A stretch of 64,000 nt of DNA from Symsagittifera roscoffensis. Its lineage: Eukaryota; Xenacoelomorpha; Acoela; Convolutidae. The notes under the pieces are model-generated. The model had not been told where the DNA came from, ran no database searches, and was given only the letters and a program-made list of their open reading frames with translations. Of the stretch, positions 9,281-20,116 are shown piece by piece. The translations under genes and the position numbers were made by a program. Every line of letters begins with the position of its first letter. Position 1 is the first letter of the stretch. Location: assembly GCF_963678635.1 (NCBI RefSeq), contig NC_087070.1, positions 37,203,109 to 37,267,108 of the forward strand, written 5' to 3'.

Positions 9281-9778
9281 ATGGTAGTAGCGAATTCAGA
9301 GTTCGTGCACACCTCCAAGTCTCTGTTTTGGCCGGACGTCATAATGTTGGCAGCGGTCGACCTGGACCTACTGCAATCGATATCTATGGCTATAGGGGTG
9401 CAAAGGCAGACGGATATGAACCCAATTACAATCGTGTTTGCTGGCATCAATGACCATCTACACAGTAGAGGTTTTCTGAGCAGACTCAGAGATCCTACAA
9501 CGGCAGAGAACGCTGTATGGCCCGCGATAAAAGATATCCTTGAGTCGATGGGTGAAGTGGTGGATGCGACGATGGAGGGGTCGTTCACCAAAGTGACGCC
9601 GAGAATAGTATTTGCGTTGTCTCCGGGATATGCACATCTCCCGGATGGACTGAAATTTGTGTATGCGATTGTGACCTTACTTTCGGAAGGAAAATATGAT
9701 GTGATCATATCAGCCCCGAATTGCATGATAGAGATGGAGAACCTGAGGCCACTTAAGGCTGAACTGCCTGCAGTGTGA
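9281..9778 (+). pseudogene. Second SGNH-like domain, copy A (truncated)
   Basis: Matches copy B 32285-32782. Visible SGNH-like marks: MVVANSEF at the place of the GDS block, ITIVFAGINDHL at the place of the GxND block, and a later LSPGYAHLPDGL segment. The serine motif is not canonical, so it is probably non-catalytic. The frame ends at TGA (9776-9778) where copy B has TGG. The N-terminal part was lost in the deletion at about 9271. Confidence 0.6.
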
Positions 9779-12700
9779 TCAGATATCTCAAACGCGATGA
9801 GAGGACTCAAGGACCATGCGCTACACATGTTAGGGTTGGATGAGGTTTGGGGTTGGAACTGTCCAATTTCAGTCGACAGCTCAAACTGAAACCGAGAATA
9901 GACGAAGACAATCGAGTGATCGCGGCGATGTCCAATGACTTATGGTTCCGAGCAATGGAAGTGGCAGGTGAAGACACAAGAAGGAAAAATTCACTAGAGA
10001 CGAGAGCTCACTTGGAGGCGATGGTTCTGAGAACCAAGCCGGAAGCCAACCAGTGGCTACACCTGAACCCTAGAATAGCGGCATTGGGTGCAGACGCTTT
10101 TGAGCAAAGCCCCGTGATGATCACAAAGATACATGCCTACTTGTTGAAGGAGGTGAACCTGGCGGAAAATGCCTGGGAAAAGACCGCTGAATTTGTGAAC
10201 AGAATGTGTCAGATTACTCTGGAAACCTTCTGGACCCAGGAAGTGAAGGGACAGGAGGGCTTTGAATGGACAGACAGCATGCTAGAAGGGTTGGAAGCCG
10301 GATGGTCTGCGTCCTTCTTGGCAAAAGTTTACCCGAAAGTCTCGTACTACTTGATAAAAGATTTCCTCCAAGCAGTAGTGGAAGTGTCGATAGTGGAACT
10401 AATAGCCTTGTTCGTGACATTTGGAGCAGAGTTTCGTGAAAGGACCGGCGATACTGCTCACTGATGGAATCCAGAACCTGCGGCTAGACGGACTTCTGAC
10501 ATTGATTGCAATTACCCACGGAAACTTGGGAGGACTGATGAAACTGACACGTTGTCCAGAGCAGATGAGAGAGAGAGTGAGGAACTTGGATATGAAGAAA
10601 TCCACGGACTCGTGGAACAAGATAAGAGACCTGAGACACACTCTTATCCAGTACCTCTTACAACAAAATCGCTTCGGAACGGGAGAAGACGAGACGATAG
10701 AAAGAGAGGAAGATGTTAGAAGACATGTTGGAGGCATGTCGCTGTTAACCGATCTGAGCTTGGCTATGAGAACCAATCCCTTGGCGCTGATCAGAGGAGT
10801 CACGGAGTTTGTGACGGTGATCTATGGACCAGCAGTCACGTTTGCGTTCCCTGACGTTAAAGTGGAAGCATATAGGAGGTCGGTGCTGCACCTGAACCTC
10901 ATATCAGCAGTGGACGGTAGTACACTGAACTGGTGTGAGCAGCACACATTGTGGGAGCTCATGAGTGAAGATCTGTTGTTTACGAAAATATTGGAGCCAG
11001 AGATGACAGTCATCAATTTTGACGACCACTTCCGTGATCGCATGGGAGAAGTAGAAAGAGGACACATTGAAGTGTTTCGAAGCTTTGGAATCTGAGACCC
11101 TATGATAAAACGAATGGTGAAATAACCAGAGTGCCTCGTCTCACTGCAGCATATCATAAAGTGAGAGAAGAGACGAAGGACTGGGGTGATTACAAGAAGC
11201 TGCCGGAGGCAATCCCTGAATTCCCTCTGATAAGAAGGATGTTGCTCGGAGCAGTCTTCGTGGTACAAACTCCTAGATTGAGAGCATTCGAAACCAATGA
11301 AAGGAGGATAGGGAATTACGTGGGAACGATGGATCCATACTTTGTAGGGAGAAGTGCTGCCGTGTTACAATACACACGATTTGCATATACGGATCAAGCA
11401 ACGAGAAGGCGAATAAGCAACGCAGCGACTCCCAATGCTTGGGAAATTTGACGAGGAATGGACGGGATTAGGCTTAGCTCCGATGAGGATGAGAAGCAGG
11501 ACCGAATTGCCTGAAGCCTCATTAATCCTGACTAGTGTGAAACAGGAGATGAAAGTGGGAGGAATATTGCAGACGAGAACCTTCCTAGCACCATTCGGCT
11601 GTGAGGAAATCAAAGTGGTCCATGGAGAAGAAGAAGATAGATCGGCCGGTACATTGCAAATGCCGAGATTCCCGGAAGAAGCCGACAATGATGAACAAGG
11701 ACCCTCGAGCTCGAACAAGGATAAGTCAGAAGGAGATGACGGACAGGGAGGAAGCCGTCAAACCGAAGAACCCATGCAACAAGATCAAGCTGGTGGGGAA
11801 GACGACAGGGCATCGACAGGAGGAACATCCAGCCTGGATTTCAATATCTTCAGTGATCTTGAGACCAATGCAGATACGTTGGAGACGAATGAGCCAGCGG
11901 ATGAAGGCATCTCGACACTGGAGCCTCCGTCAGCCTTTATGGAAATGAAACGGAAATTGCCGGAGAGCAGCTCTCCTGGCAATTCAAGAAATAACGACCA
12001 GAGAATCCTCATGGAATCACCTAGGAGGAGAAGAATAGAGGCCTCAGCCAGAGTACCTTTCTTGGGAACGCTGCCCGAAGAAGAATGGGAAGTACATCAC
12101 CGAGACCACGAGAGTAGGACGGGATGCAAATTGGACAGAGTGGCGTTTATGGAAGAAGTCTGGACCGTGGTTCAGAGCTATGGGACCCAGTCCATTCTGA
12201 AAACGGGTCTCAACCAACCCTTGATGAGGGAAGTCCCTGACAAGCTTGATGATTGTGAAGGGAGACTGAGTGAGTTGAAGCGAATTCTCCCATCAAGATG
12301 ACACCGCAGGACGATAAAGGAGAGGCGGTGTATCTGTCAAGAACCAGGAGAGGGACAATGCGATCAAAGTTGGTGATTGATAAAATCAATGCGATGAAAA
12401 TGAAGTTATCCAGCAGAGTGATGCCGAGGAGAGTCGGAAAGACGAAGGTGGATTCAGAGATATCGATGAAAGCTGTTAATTCAGCGAAAAGGAAACGAGT
12501 CAAGGAGGTCATGGATTTGGGGCAAGGTGATTATCAACTGCCTGGCACAGCTAAAATGTTAACTGATATAGCGAGGGTGCCACCATCTTCTCATGGCGGG
12601 GATAAAGTCAACAGGTTATAAATCCAAAAGGAGTGACCGCACTCTGACTGGAACAACCTTGGAAATGGAAATACTCAGCCAATGTGGAGAGAGCGAAATG

Positions 12701-15466
12701 AAAGACTTTAAGCCATCTCCCATGAATCACGGAAAGGGAAGTGTCGCAGGACAACTAATGCCAGTGGAATATAACCGACTAACAGTGTCGGAGACTGTGT
12801 CAATAGATGAACCCACCGGTGGATACATGGAGATGTTAGAATACCGAAACTCGTTTAGAGGGTATATGATGGCCCTGGAAGATAAAAAAGCCATGGAGGG
12901 TTATCTGGAAACGATGTTGCAAGGCACCACCCTCAAGCAGAAGGCGTACGGGACTTAAGCGTCGTCTGACATACAGGCAGAGACGATGGAGCAGTTGGTG
13001 AGCCTTCCATGGAAAGCAGTAGTATTAAGGTATTTCGAAGAAGAAATGAGGACTACGCCAAGAATACATGCTCTAGTGGCAGTACCTTACGTAAGAACAG
13101 AGTTACAACTCAGGCTCGCCTGGTGCATGATGGGACTGACTCGCGAAGAATATGATTCAGAAGAAAGGAAGAGGTCAAAAGAGGAGAAGGTTTTCCTTAT
13201 GACGAACCTGAGGGATCTGATAGTCCAAGAGGGAGCAGCAGTAGCGTGTGCGAAGCGGAGAGACGCTCTCTGTTTCATTCGATTCCTGATAGAGCAGATT
13301 TCAGTACCTGCATTAAACACTTGTGTTAAGATGTTGAGGGAAGGCGATGAGCGAGCGAAAGCCTTATTCTTGCTAGCACTGCTGGATATCCAGCAAAGTA
13401 AACCGATGAGGGTGAACATGAAAGAACCCGAGGAATTAGAACCCATGAGAAAGATGGACGAAATCAGGAGATTCTCAAACAAGGAGCTGAGACTCGCTAA
13501 ACAATCTATGGGGGCATTACCGAAATCCAGTGAATACTGTGGACCGATCAAAAAGAAATCGTATAGCTACGTATCCGGGATCATAGGGATAGCGTACAAC
13601 CCTTTCCTGAGTGAAGACATACGCGATTGCTTCTTCGATTACGAGCAGGCGGTGTTGCTAAGATTCTGGACGTCCAGAGTTGTAACGATTAAGAGCGTTA
13701 ACAATCCACAGGCCAAATTGGGACTGGTCTTGGAAGAAGAGGTGACTGCACCTTCCGTACCAAAATCTGATAAAAAAGTGGAGTTTGGGTTGGGATTCTC
13801 AGATGAGTTACTGAGAACGAGCTTGAGGGCAGTGTGGGAATTGATGTGGCCATCATGGTGTCCTAGTCCCAACGCTGACTCAATATTGCGAGCGACACAA
13901 GACGTGCAGAGGGAACTAAACGCAGACTGTAACCTGCGTGACCTCAACATCATATATACTGTGACGATAACGGCCTCTAGGAGCAACGGAGAAGATAAAG
14001 TGGAGTTGCCTGGCTGGGGACCAGAAGACTGGGTCAAACCTGGTAGCTGTCTGGCGGAAGTCTGTGGACTAGAGGGTCACGTTTGTGGAGGTCTGGACTG
14101 TGTGAAGACCCTGGAGAAACAACACAAACAATTGACGGTCTTGTTTGGAAACGTAGTGATGAAAACGAGAACAGAAACGGAACTGATAGCAGATTGCCAT
14201 GGAGGAACCGAGGTGAATCTAGTGACTGCACTAGGATTCTACAGCATGTTTGGTTCTTTAGAGTCACTATTGAATCTAGAACAGAAACATGAGATGGTCA
14301 CAGCCATCAGTGTAGAAGTATTCCCACGAGTTCTGCAGACTGAGCAGAAATACATAGGAAAATGGAGGGAAGCAATCGAGACGGAAATGAACATCAGACA
14401 CAGTGAGACTTATTGTAGACCATCAGGAGCACGATATTTGGTGGGCTCAACATTGGCTCCAATGTGTAAGAGCAGATACCCTGTACATTTTGTGGCTGTG
14501 GACGTAAAGAGTACGAGAACGATCGTGGATCAAGCCTTCTCAGTGCCGAAGAGTGTGAGACTGGCGAGAATGTCCGAGAAGTCTAACGAGTTGCTATGTA
14601 AGATGTTCTCAGCAGTTCCAGAGAGAACCAAGGAAGAGTTGGAGTCAATACTAGGAGAGAAGTTCATGGGATATGTGAGCGGGAACTTCAGTGACTTTGA
14701 GAGACAGAAACAGAAAAGATCAACTGTCACAGATTACAATGCAATAGATGAGAATGATGAAGTCCACCGAGTGATGATGGAAGTGGAACCATTACTGGAA
14801 GCTTCGGGAAAACGTAATTTTCCTTGCCACTGCTTGCTGCAGACTTGGTGGTATCCCAAGCGTAGTAATCTGATGTTGATCTGGGACTCTGGAGAGCTGC
14901 TCTCCATGGGTTTACCAGATTCATCACAGCCCATAACAATAGTGATAGTGGGAGTTATGATGGCGATACGATAGCTGGAGGCTCATGTGAGAGAAAATAA
15001 TAGACAGGAGGCACCGACGAGAGAACAGTTGCGGAAATTAGATTGTCTAAAAGATTTAGATCTTTTTGAGACAATGTGCAAAATTCTAAACATTCCGATG
15101 GAAGTGAAGAAGATATGGGCAAGAAAACGATTGATGCCATGGTTCAGAGCTAACATGACTCCATGGTTATACGAATATGCGAAAAAGCATATGTCGAAGC
15201 ACGGCAGGGTGTACAGTGAATATCAGCTGGACATTGGAGCAGGAGCTTTCAAGCGAGCTCTCGTGACTCATCGGAATGCAGTGACCACCGCTGTGAAAAG
15301 AATTTCCAGGACAAGTGAACGTAGTGGAAAGGAGAAGGCAGAGATGTTAAAGGAAGATTTGGAGAGAAATGTGACGTTGTGTCTCCACAACAGCTTCTGC
15401 AGGAACAGAGAATCTAACGTGGATCCCCTACCTTGTTGCAAACAGAGGGTAGAAGAGCAGAAGTGA
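9779..15466 (+). pseudogene. Giant unknown ORF, copy A (many frameshifts)
   Basis: Collinear with the 2,160-codon frame of copy B. Against B it has a 1-nt deletion at about 9846, a 2-nt deletion at about 10432, a 1-nt deletion at about 11073, +1 at about 11443, a 28-nt deletion at about 12279, +1 at about 12588, TAA at 12956 (TTA in B), a 27-nt in-frame deletion at about 14820 and TAG at 14972 (TGG in B). It ends at TGA 15464-15466, which B shares. The best surviving piece is 12986-14974. At each internal stop of copy B, copy A has a sense codon. Function not recognised. Confidence 0.8.
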
Positions 15467-16303
15467 TGGAGGACGGCTTCCAGCAGCGTCAGGATAGCTA
15501 ACGACGTGTTGCAGGATACGGAGACTGAGAGTGCAGAGTCAGTATCACAGGAGGAAGAAATGGAACATTGACGAATGACCGAAAAACAAGATGCAAAAAG
15601 AGACGAAATTAGAAGAATTTAGAAGTTTTAGAACTTCTAAACGACGAAAACAAGAGAGTGATGAAGAAAAAGTCAAAACTCAGAATTGTTTTATGTGTGT
15701 GAAAAAACTCAAGTGAGAAACCAAGCAACCAAGTTGTGATTGAAAACTGAAACATTTAGTTGATTTTTGAAATTGTTGCATTTATAAATTTGCATTTTGA
15801 TTTTAGTTGAGTGGCTTTAGAGACGCTCACTTACTATTTATTTAGAAAGGCTTAAGTAAAGGAGTATATTTAAATATTCCAGCCTGCATGACTGTTTTTA
15901 ATCAGCTAGGAGAACTGATCACTTTGTGGTGGCATGAAAGACTTGGGTAATCTCTCGAAGAGGGAGATTGTTTCATTGTTCTTTCTAACCAGAGAGTTCC
16001 TTAGTTTTAATATTCAGGACAATAACAAGCAAGATTTCCGAAGGGAAAAAGCATAGTAGGGTAATTTTAGCTTGTTGGTTGGCAGGACTGTCCTGCAAAC
16101 CAACACCTTTTAAATCTAGGAGAAAAAGTTTTAATCGGGTTTTGACATTGGAAGTCAGAAAATATGTTTTATATTAGGTCATATCCTCAATGTGCAGATT
16201 AATGAAAGAATTTGGAGGTTATAGTGATGTGGTATGATGCCATTTATATTCTGCAGTGAGTCGATGTGACGTGGATAAAAGTAATTTTGTGCATTTTGTA
16301 AAT
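15467..16303 (+). other. 3' untranslated region, copy A
   Basis: Aligns with copy B 38531-39455. The frame after the shared TGA stays open for 33 codons to TGA at about 15570. It contains the inverted repeat CTAGGAGAACTGATC and a GGTTGGCAGGACTGTCCTGC palindrome. Copy A lacks the last 77 nt that precede the LTR in B, including the purine-rich GGGGAGTG, and so lacks the likely polypurine tract. Confidence 0.7.
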
Positions 16304-17237
16304 TGTGACATTCGACCAGAATGTGCCAAAATGCAATCTCTGCAGATTTTGAAATTTTAGCAGTGAACCTTCCGAGTTAATGATTTTGAAGGATTAACGA
16401 CGTTATTCGGATGATCAGCAGAACGGTGAAGGTCAGGATATTCCCGTATTTTAAAATTTTAAATTTTCGAAGTGATGACACGTAACATTTCTGAGAAACG
16501 TCAGAAACGGCCATTTTGGCAAAAAAAGCTGAAAAGCAACAGAACAATATTAGTAGCGATTGCGAGAAGAACGGAAATTGTGGTTAAGAAACGACAACGA
16601 ATCACGGAGTTGACAGAGAACGTTCCTAGTTGCAACTATTGTGTCGCTACAATAGTTGCAAGGCCGTTGCGAACAACCGTGAAGGGTGGAAGACAGCCTT
16701 CCGGGTTACGGAAAAGTCAAGTTTAACGTGCTTGATTCAGTGGATTCAAGAATCCGGAAGGGTTTCGGGACTGAAACTTTTATCCTTTTATATAAACTTT
16801 TAGCTTCCTGTCATGTCCTGATTTGAATTTAATTAACAACTAGATTCATTTTGATAAGGATGAGAAGCTAGGAGTTGGGGGAAAGGGTTGATCCATCTTC
16901 GATGGAGATGATGATTTTTATCTACTGAACAAAAACAAAAGTAATATAATAAATAGTATTAACCCTGCTTTTAGGAGTGACCTCGTGGTCTGGGGATACT
17001 GAGACCCAGCCATGAGCTCACTATTTCTGCATGTTATCTAGTTAATTTGAGTGTTTTGACCGAAGCCGAAAGCAGTAACGTTTTTGTCGACCCGATGATA
17101 GAAAATACCACCGAAAAGTACTGGCGTAGTAGAGACGGTGAAAAGCATATAAAGCTCTGTTTAGACGTTAGCCAGTCGTCCTAGGATTTAGTTTTATTTT
17201 CCGTCGATATGTTTCTTCCGGGCGAATGTTAATTACA
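16304..17237 (+). repeat. LTR2, shared by copies A and B
   Basis: 934 bp, starts TGTGACATTCG and ends GAATGTTAATTACA like LTR1. TATA box at 17148-17153, hairpin at 16630-16661. It is at once the 3' LTR of copy A and the 5' LTR of copy B, both in plus orientation. Confidence 0.85.
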
Positions 17238-17245
17238 TGTTTTTA

Positions 17246-17262
17246 TGGCGCTCCTGTGTGGT
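17246..17262 (+). other. Candidate primer-binding site, copy B
   Basis: TGGCGCTCCTGTGTG, 8 nt after the LTR2 end, at the same place as in copy A. Confidence 0.45.
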
Positions 17263-17385
17263 ATTCTTTTTTAACATCATGACCGGCAGAACCGTTAACG
17301 AGCACTCCGCGCCGAGCGGATGCTCACATTAACGCCCTTAATAGGCCTAAACCACCGGGGCGGAAGGGTAGTCGGAACGCGGAAG

Positions 17386-17450
17386 CCTTCCGGATTACCG
17401 TGAATAGCTTTTTAACTTAGTTAAGACCAAAAATTCACGAATCAGGAAGG
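17386..17450. promoter_or_regulatory. Leader hairpin, CCTTCC.GATT..CGTGAAT stem
   Basis: 17386-17405 pairs with 17433-17450 (ATTCACGAATCAGGAAGG) with one mismatch and a 2-nt bulge. The same hairpin is at 5121-5180 in copy A, partly eroded. Confidence 0.6.
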
Positions 17451-18347
17451 GTGGGGGGATCGGCCATTCCCTCGTTCCCTGAGAGGTTTGTGATCAGTAG
17501 AAATCATCCCCCCAGACAAGATGTGATCCGACCCCCCGTTTGTTGTTGATAGATATATTGTGGTTACAGGCATTTATATCAGTCAAGATTGTTACGATTA
17601 GTTTTGTAGCCCGTTTGTGAGGCTTGTACTGTAGGGTTATTTGAGCATTTAAGCACAATAATGATAAATTGCGCTCAATCCGGAAGGGTCAGCTGATTTT
17701 CGCTCAATTCGGAAGGGTCTTGGGAGAAGACTGATCCGGCAAGCAGTACAAGGAGCAACAAGAAGGGGCTCAACGACAACAACATTCGACTGTTGGGTAT
17801 CGTTAACAAGTTTTGTATCCCTTTTGGTACAGAAATTAAGATAGTAATATGTGGGGGACTCGACAGTGCTGCACTGTAGTGACCCTTCACCGAACTGCGA
17901 ATATCCGAGTTAAGCACCTTAATTCGGATATTAAACAAACCCGGAGGGGTATAGTACAACTAATATTATTACTAATATAGCCTATATTAATACTCTTATA
18001 CCGTTTTTCAGTGAAAAACACAGAAAGCAGACCGGTTTTTAGGGTCAAAATAGCGATAATTTGATCCCCCACAAGTCGCGATTTTTGAGATATCGATATT
18101 TTTTGAAACGGAAAAAAAGCGCTAAAGTAGTGTGTTACAACGTAACTGCACTACCATAATAGATAGAACCGGTTAAGTTTAGTTCGGAAGTGGTTGGAAC
18201 TATTTTGGAACCAAAAACCGAATTTTCGTGATTTTTGAGAAACCGAAACACAAAAAATTCAGACACTAAGAGTTATAACAGTAAAAATAGTTGTTCGGAC
18301 AACGTCCAGTAGTGAATCTACAAGTTTTAAAACCCGCTACCCGAAAG

Positions 18348-18413
18348 CCTTCCGGGTTGCAGAGAAATCGAACTTAACGTGTTTGATTTGGTGGATTCAT
18401 CAATCCGGAGGGG
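18348..18413. promoter_or_regulatory. Leader copy of the CCTTCCGG hairpin module
   Basis: CCTTCCGGGTT at 18348-18358 and AATCCGGAGGGG at 18402-18413 flank ACTTAACGTGTTTGATTTGG. This is the same module as in the LTRs (4139-4203) and in the copy A leader (6222-6287). G-U pairs keep the stem despite sequence changes. Confidence 0.6.
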
Positions 18414-18976
18414 TTACAGGTAGCATAGTTTTTTTGCAAATTTTTTCAACTAAAGCGTTTTAGATCGGGTCTTTTGCATTGAACTAGAAGAGTATAGGCC
18501 TTCTGAGCACGTATCAATAATTTTTAGGTCGAAAGGACCAGATTTGCGGAAAAAGTTAGGCGGAACCTATAAGAGAGAAATTTCTTGACTTTAGAAAAAA
18601 GACGTTTTGGTTAATAACTTTGGAACTACTAGGCATATCGAGTTGATCTTGGTACCAATAGATCAGAAATTAGCCGAGCTTACTGATAGGGACAAAAGTT
18701 TTTCGGAAAAGTAAGCGTGAAAATTTTTGAGGTTGTTTTTAGCAAATTCACCAATTTGGGAGGGTAGCCCCTTCACGTTTTATAAATTTCTTTTAGAAAA
18801 GCCCTTATACCCCTACCAAAAGGTAAGAGGGGTTGAATAAAGTAATTTTAGGCCGTTCTAGACAAAAAGGGAAGGCTAAAGGCACAGAAAAACCTTAATT
18901 GAGCCGAAGTTAGGCGACCGAAGTTAAGACCCTTCACCGTTAGTGTGAATTGTCAAATAAGAGGCTTAACTTCAAT

Positions 18977-19306
18977 CCGGAAGGGTCTAGGAAAGTAGTA
19001 CATACCCTTCCTAGTTAATTGAAAAAACAAAATTGCATAGGAGAACGTATCCGGAGGGGTATAGGTTGAAAGAAGGAAATCTCCGAAAAGCTACTTTTAC
19101 AAAACCGGAGGGCTCCTAATCCGGAGGGGTCAAAAATTTTTTTCAAATTAGGAGGGGTCCGAATCCAGAGGGGTCTTATAGTTGCTAATTTGGAGGGGTC
19201 CAAATCCGGAGGGGTCTTATATTAACTAACTCAGAGGGGTCCCAATCCGGAGGGGTCTAGATTTTGTTAGTCCGGAAGGGTCCTATTTGTGCCAATCCGG
19301 AGGGGT
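18977..19306 (+). repeat. CCGGAGGGGT decamer array
   Basis: Twelve copies of the consensus YYRGARGGGY. The last ten start at 19105, 19121, 19149, 19165, 19190, 19206, 19231, 19247, 19272 and 19297, with spacings 16, 28, 16, 25, 16, 25, 16, 25, 25, so the compound period is about 41 bp. The sequence between decamers varies while the decamers stay constant, which suggests a bound or structured motif. Confidence 0.75.
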
Positions 19307-20116
19307 ATTATTTTATTGAAGGACTTATTATTTTAGGACTTATTATTTTATTAAAGGTAGACGAAAGAAAGACTAAAGTGAGAGGTATTAGGTTATTAGC
19401 AGACAGGCTAGGAATCAGTGACTGCACGGGTAACTTGCCTTTCAATAAAAACCAGACCAAAACAAAACAGGTCCGAACTCGGATATTCGCGACACTAAGT
19501 CTAAACTAAAAAGAGCGTGATTCATTGGTGTGGATTGTAACATAATACGTTTTTGTGAAAAATGACTGCCCTGAGGATTTTAGTAGGTCTAGCTCAGGCA
19601 GCCCGAAGGCAGATAGGTAACACAGTACTCGGTGGGTGCAATAGACGCCCACTTGAGGAAATTACTGCCTTCAAAGTTTTGTCTGTTTGATGCAGCACCG
19701 AGCAGGGAAAGCTTTTTCTTTAAAAGACAAGTTCGACTATTGTACTGTGACAGACTAAAAGTACACTACACAAACGTTTTTTTTTTCATAGAGGCCTTAA
19801 TATTCTGTCATTATATATTTTTTTTGTTTTTGATTTTAAATCAACGTAAACTGTGCTTGACTGGGTAGTGAGTACACTATCTTTTAAATTGACTGATAAC
19901 ATCATATTGTGCTAGTTTTCAAATCTTACGACCGATAATCGGTTAATGTGAATAAATTTTATACAAACTGTGCTCTGATAACATACAGGGATTCGTGGTC
20001 ACTATTTAATAGAATCTTGTGAAAACTATTGTGTTGTGTCATTATTATTGTTAATAAAACTATAAGGTATCTAGCAATCGGGTTAAGTATAGGCATTAAT
20101 AAGTGACAAATAGAGA

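Larger units (their letters stand above)
3747..17237 (+). mobile_element. Giant Ty3/gypsy element, copy A (internally deleted), LTR1 to LTR2
   Basis: LTRs at 3747-4971 and 16304-17237 flank a body collinear with copy B but missing several blocks. Gag and almost all of Pol are gone: the leader at about 6630 (B 18755) jumps to the acidic linker (B about 28779). Also missing are 70 nt of that linker, about 245 nt before the SGNH ORF, about 525 nt between the two SGNH domains, and 27-28-nt pieces further on. The direct comparison with B shows A is a deletion derivative rather than a different family. It cannot move by itself. LTR2 is shared with copy B. Confidence 0.85.
17263..20116 (+). other. 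Leader of copy B
   Basis: 2.85 kb without a supported gene. The first 1.5 kb matches the copy A leader. It holds hairpins at 17386-17450 and 18348-18413, the CCGGAGGGGT array at 18977-19306, and scattered single copies of the decamer. The last 800 nt before gag are AT-rich, with a short open frame at 19264-19509 that I do not support. Length and secondary structure suggest packaging or translation signals; this is inference. Confidence 0.65.

Noticed and set aside
6631..16303. Copy A as a plain segmental duplication of copy B
   Set aside because: A is bounded by the family LTRs and leader at both ends, so an element copy with internal deletions fits better, although recombination cannot be excluded.
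16472..16726. Conserved short plus-strand ORF in all LTRs (also 3854-4168, 39563-39952, 40674-40883)
   Set aside because: Start sites and frames differ between copies, and the ORF runs through the hairpins that explain the conservation. No family resemblance.
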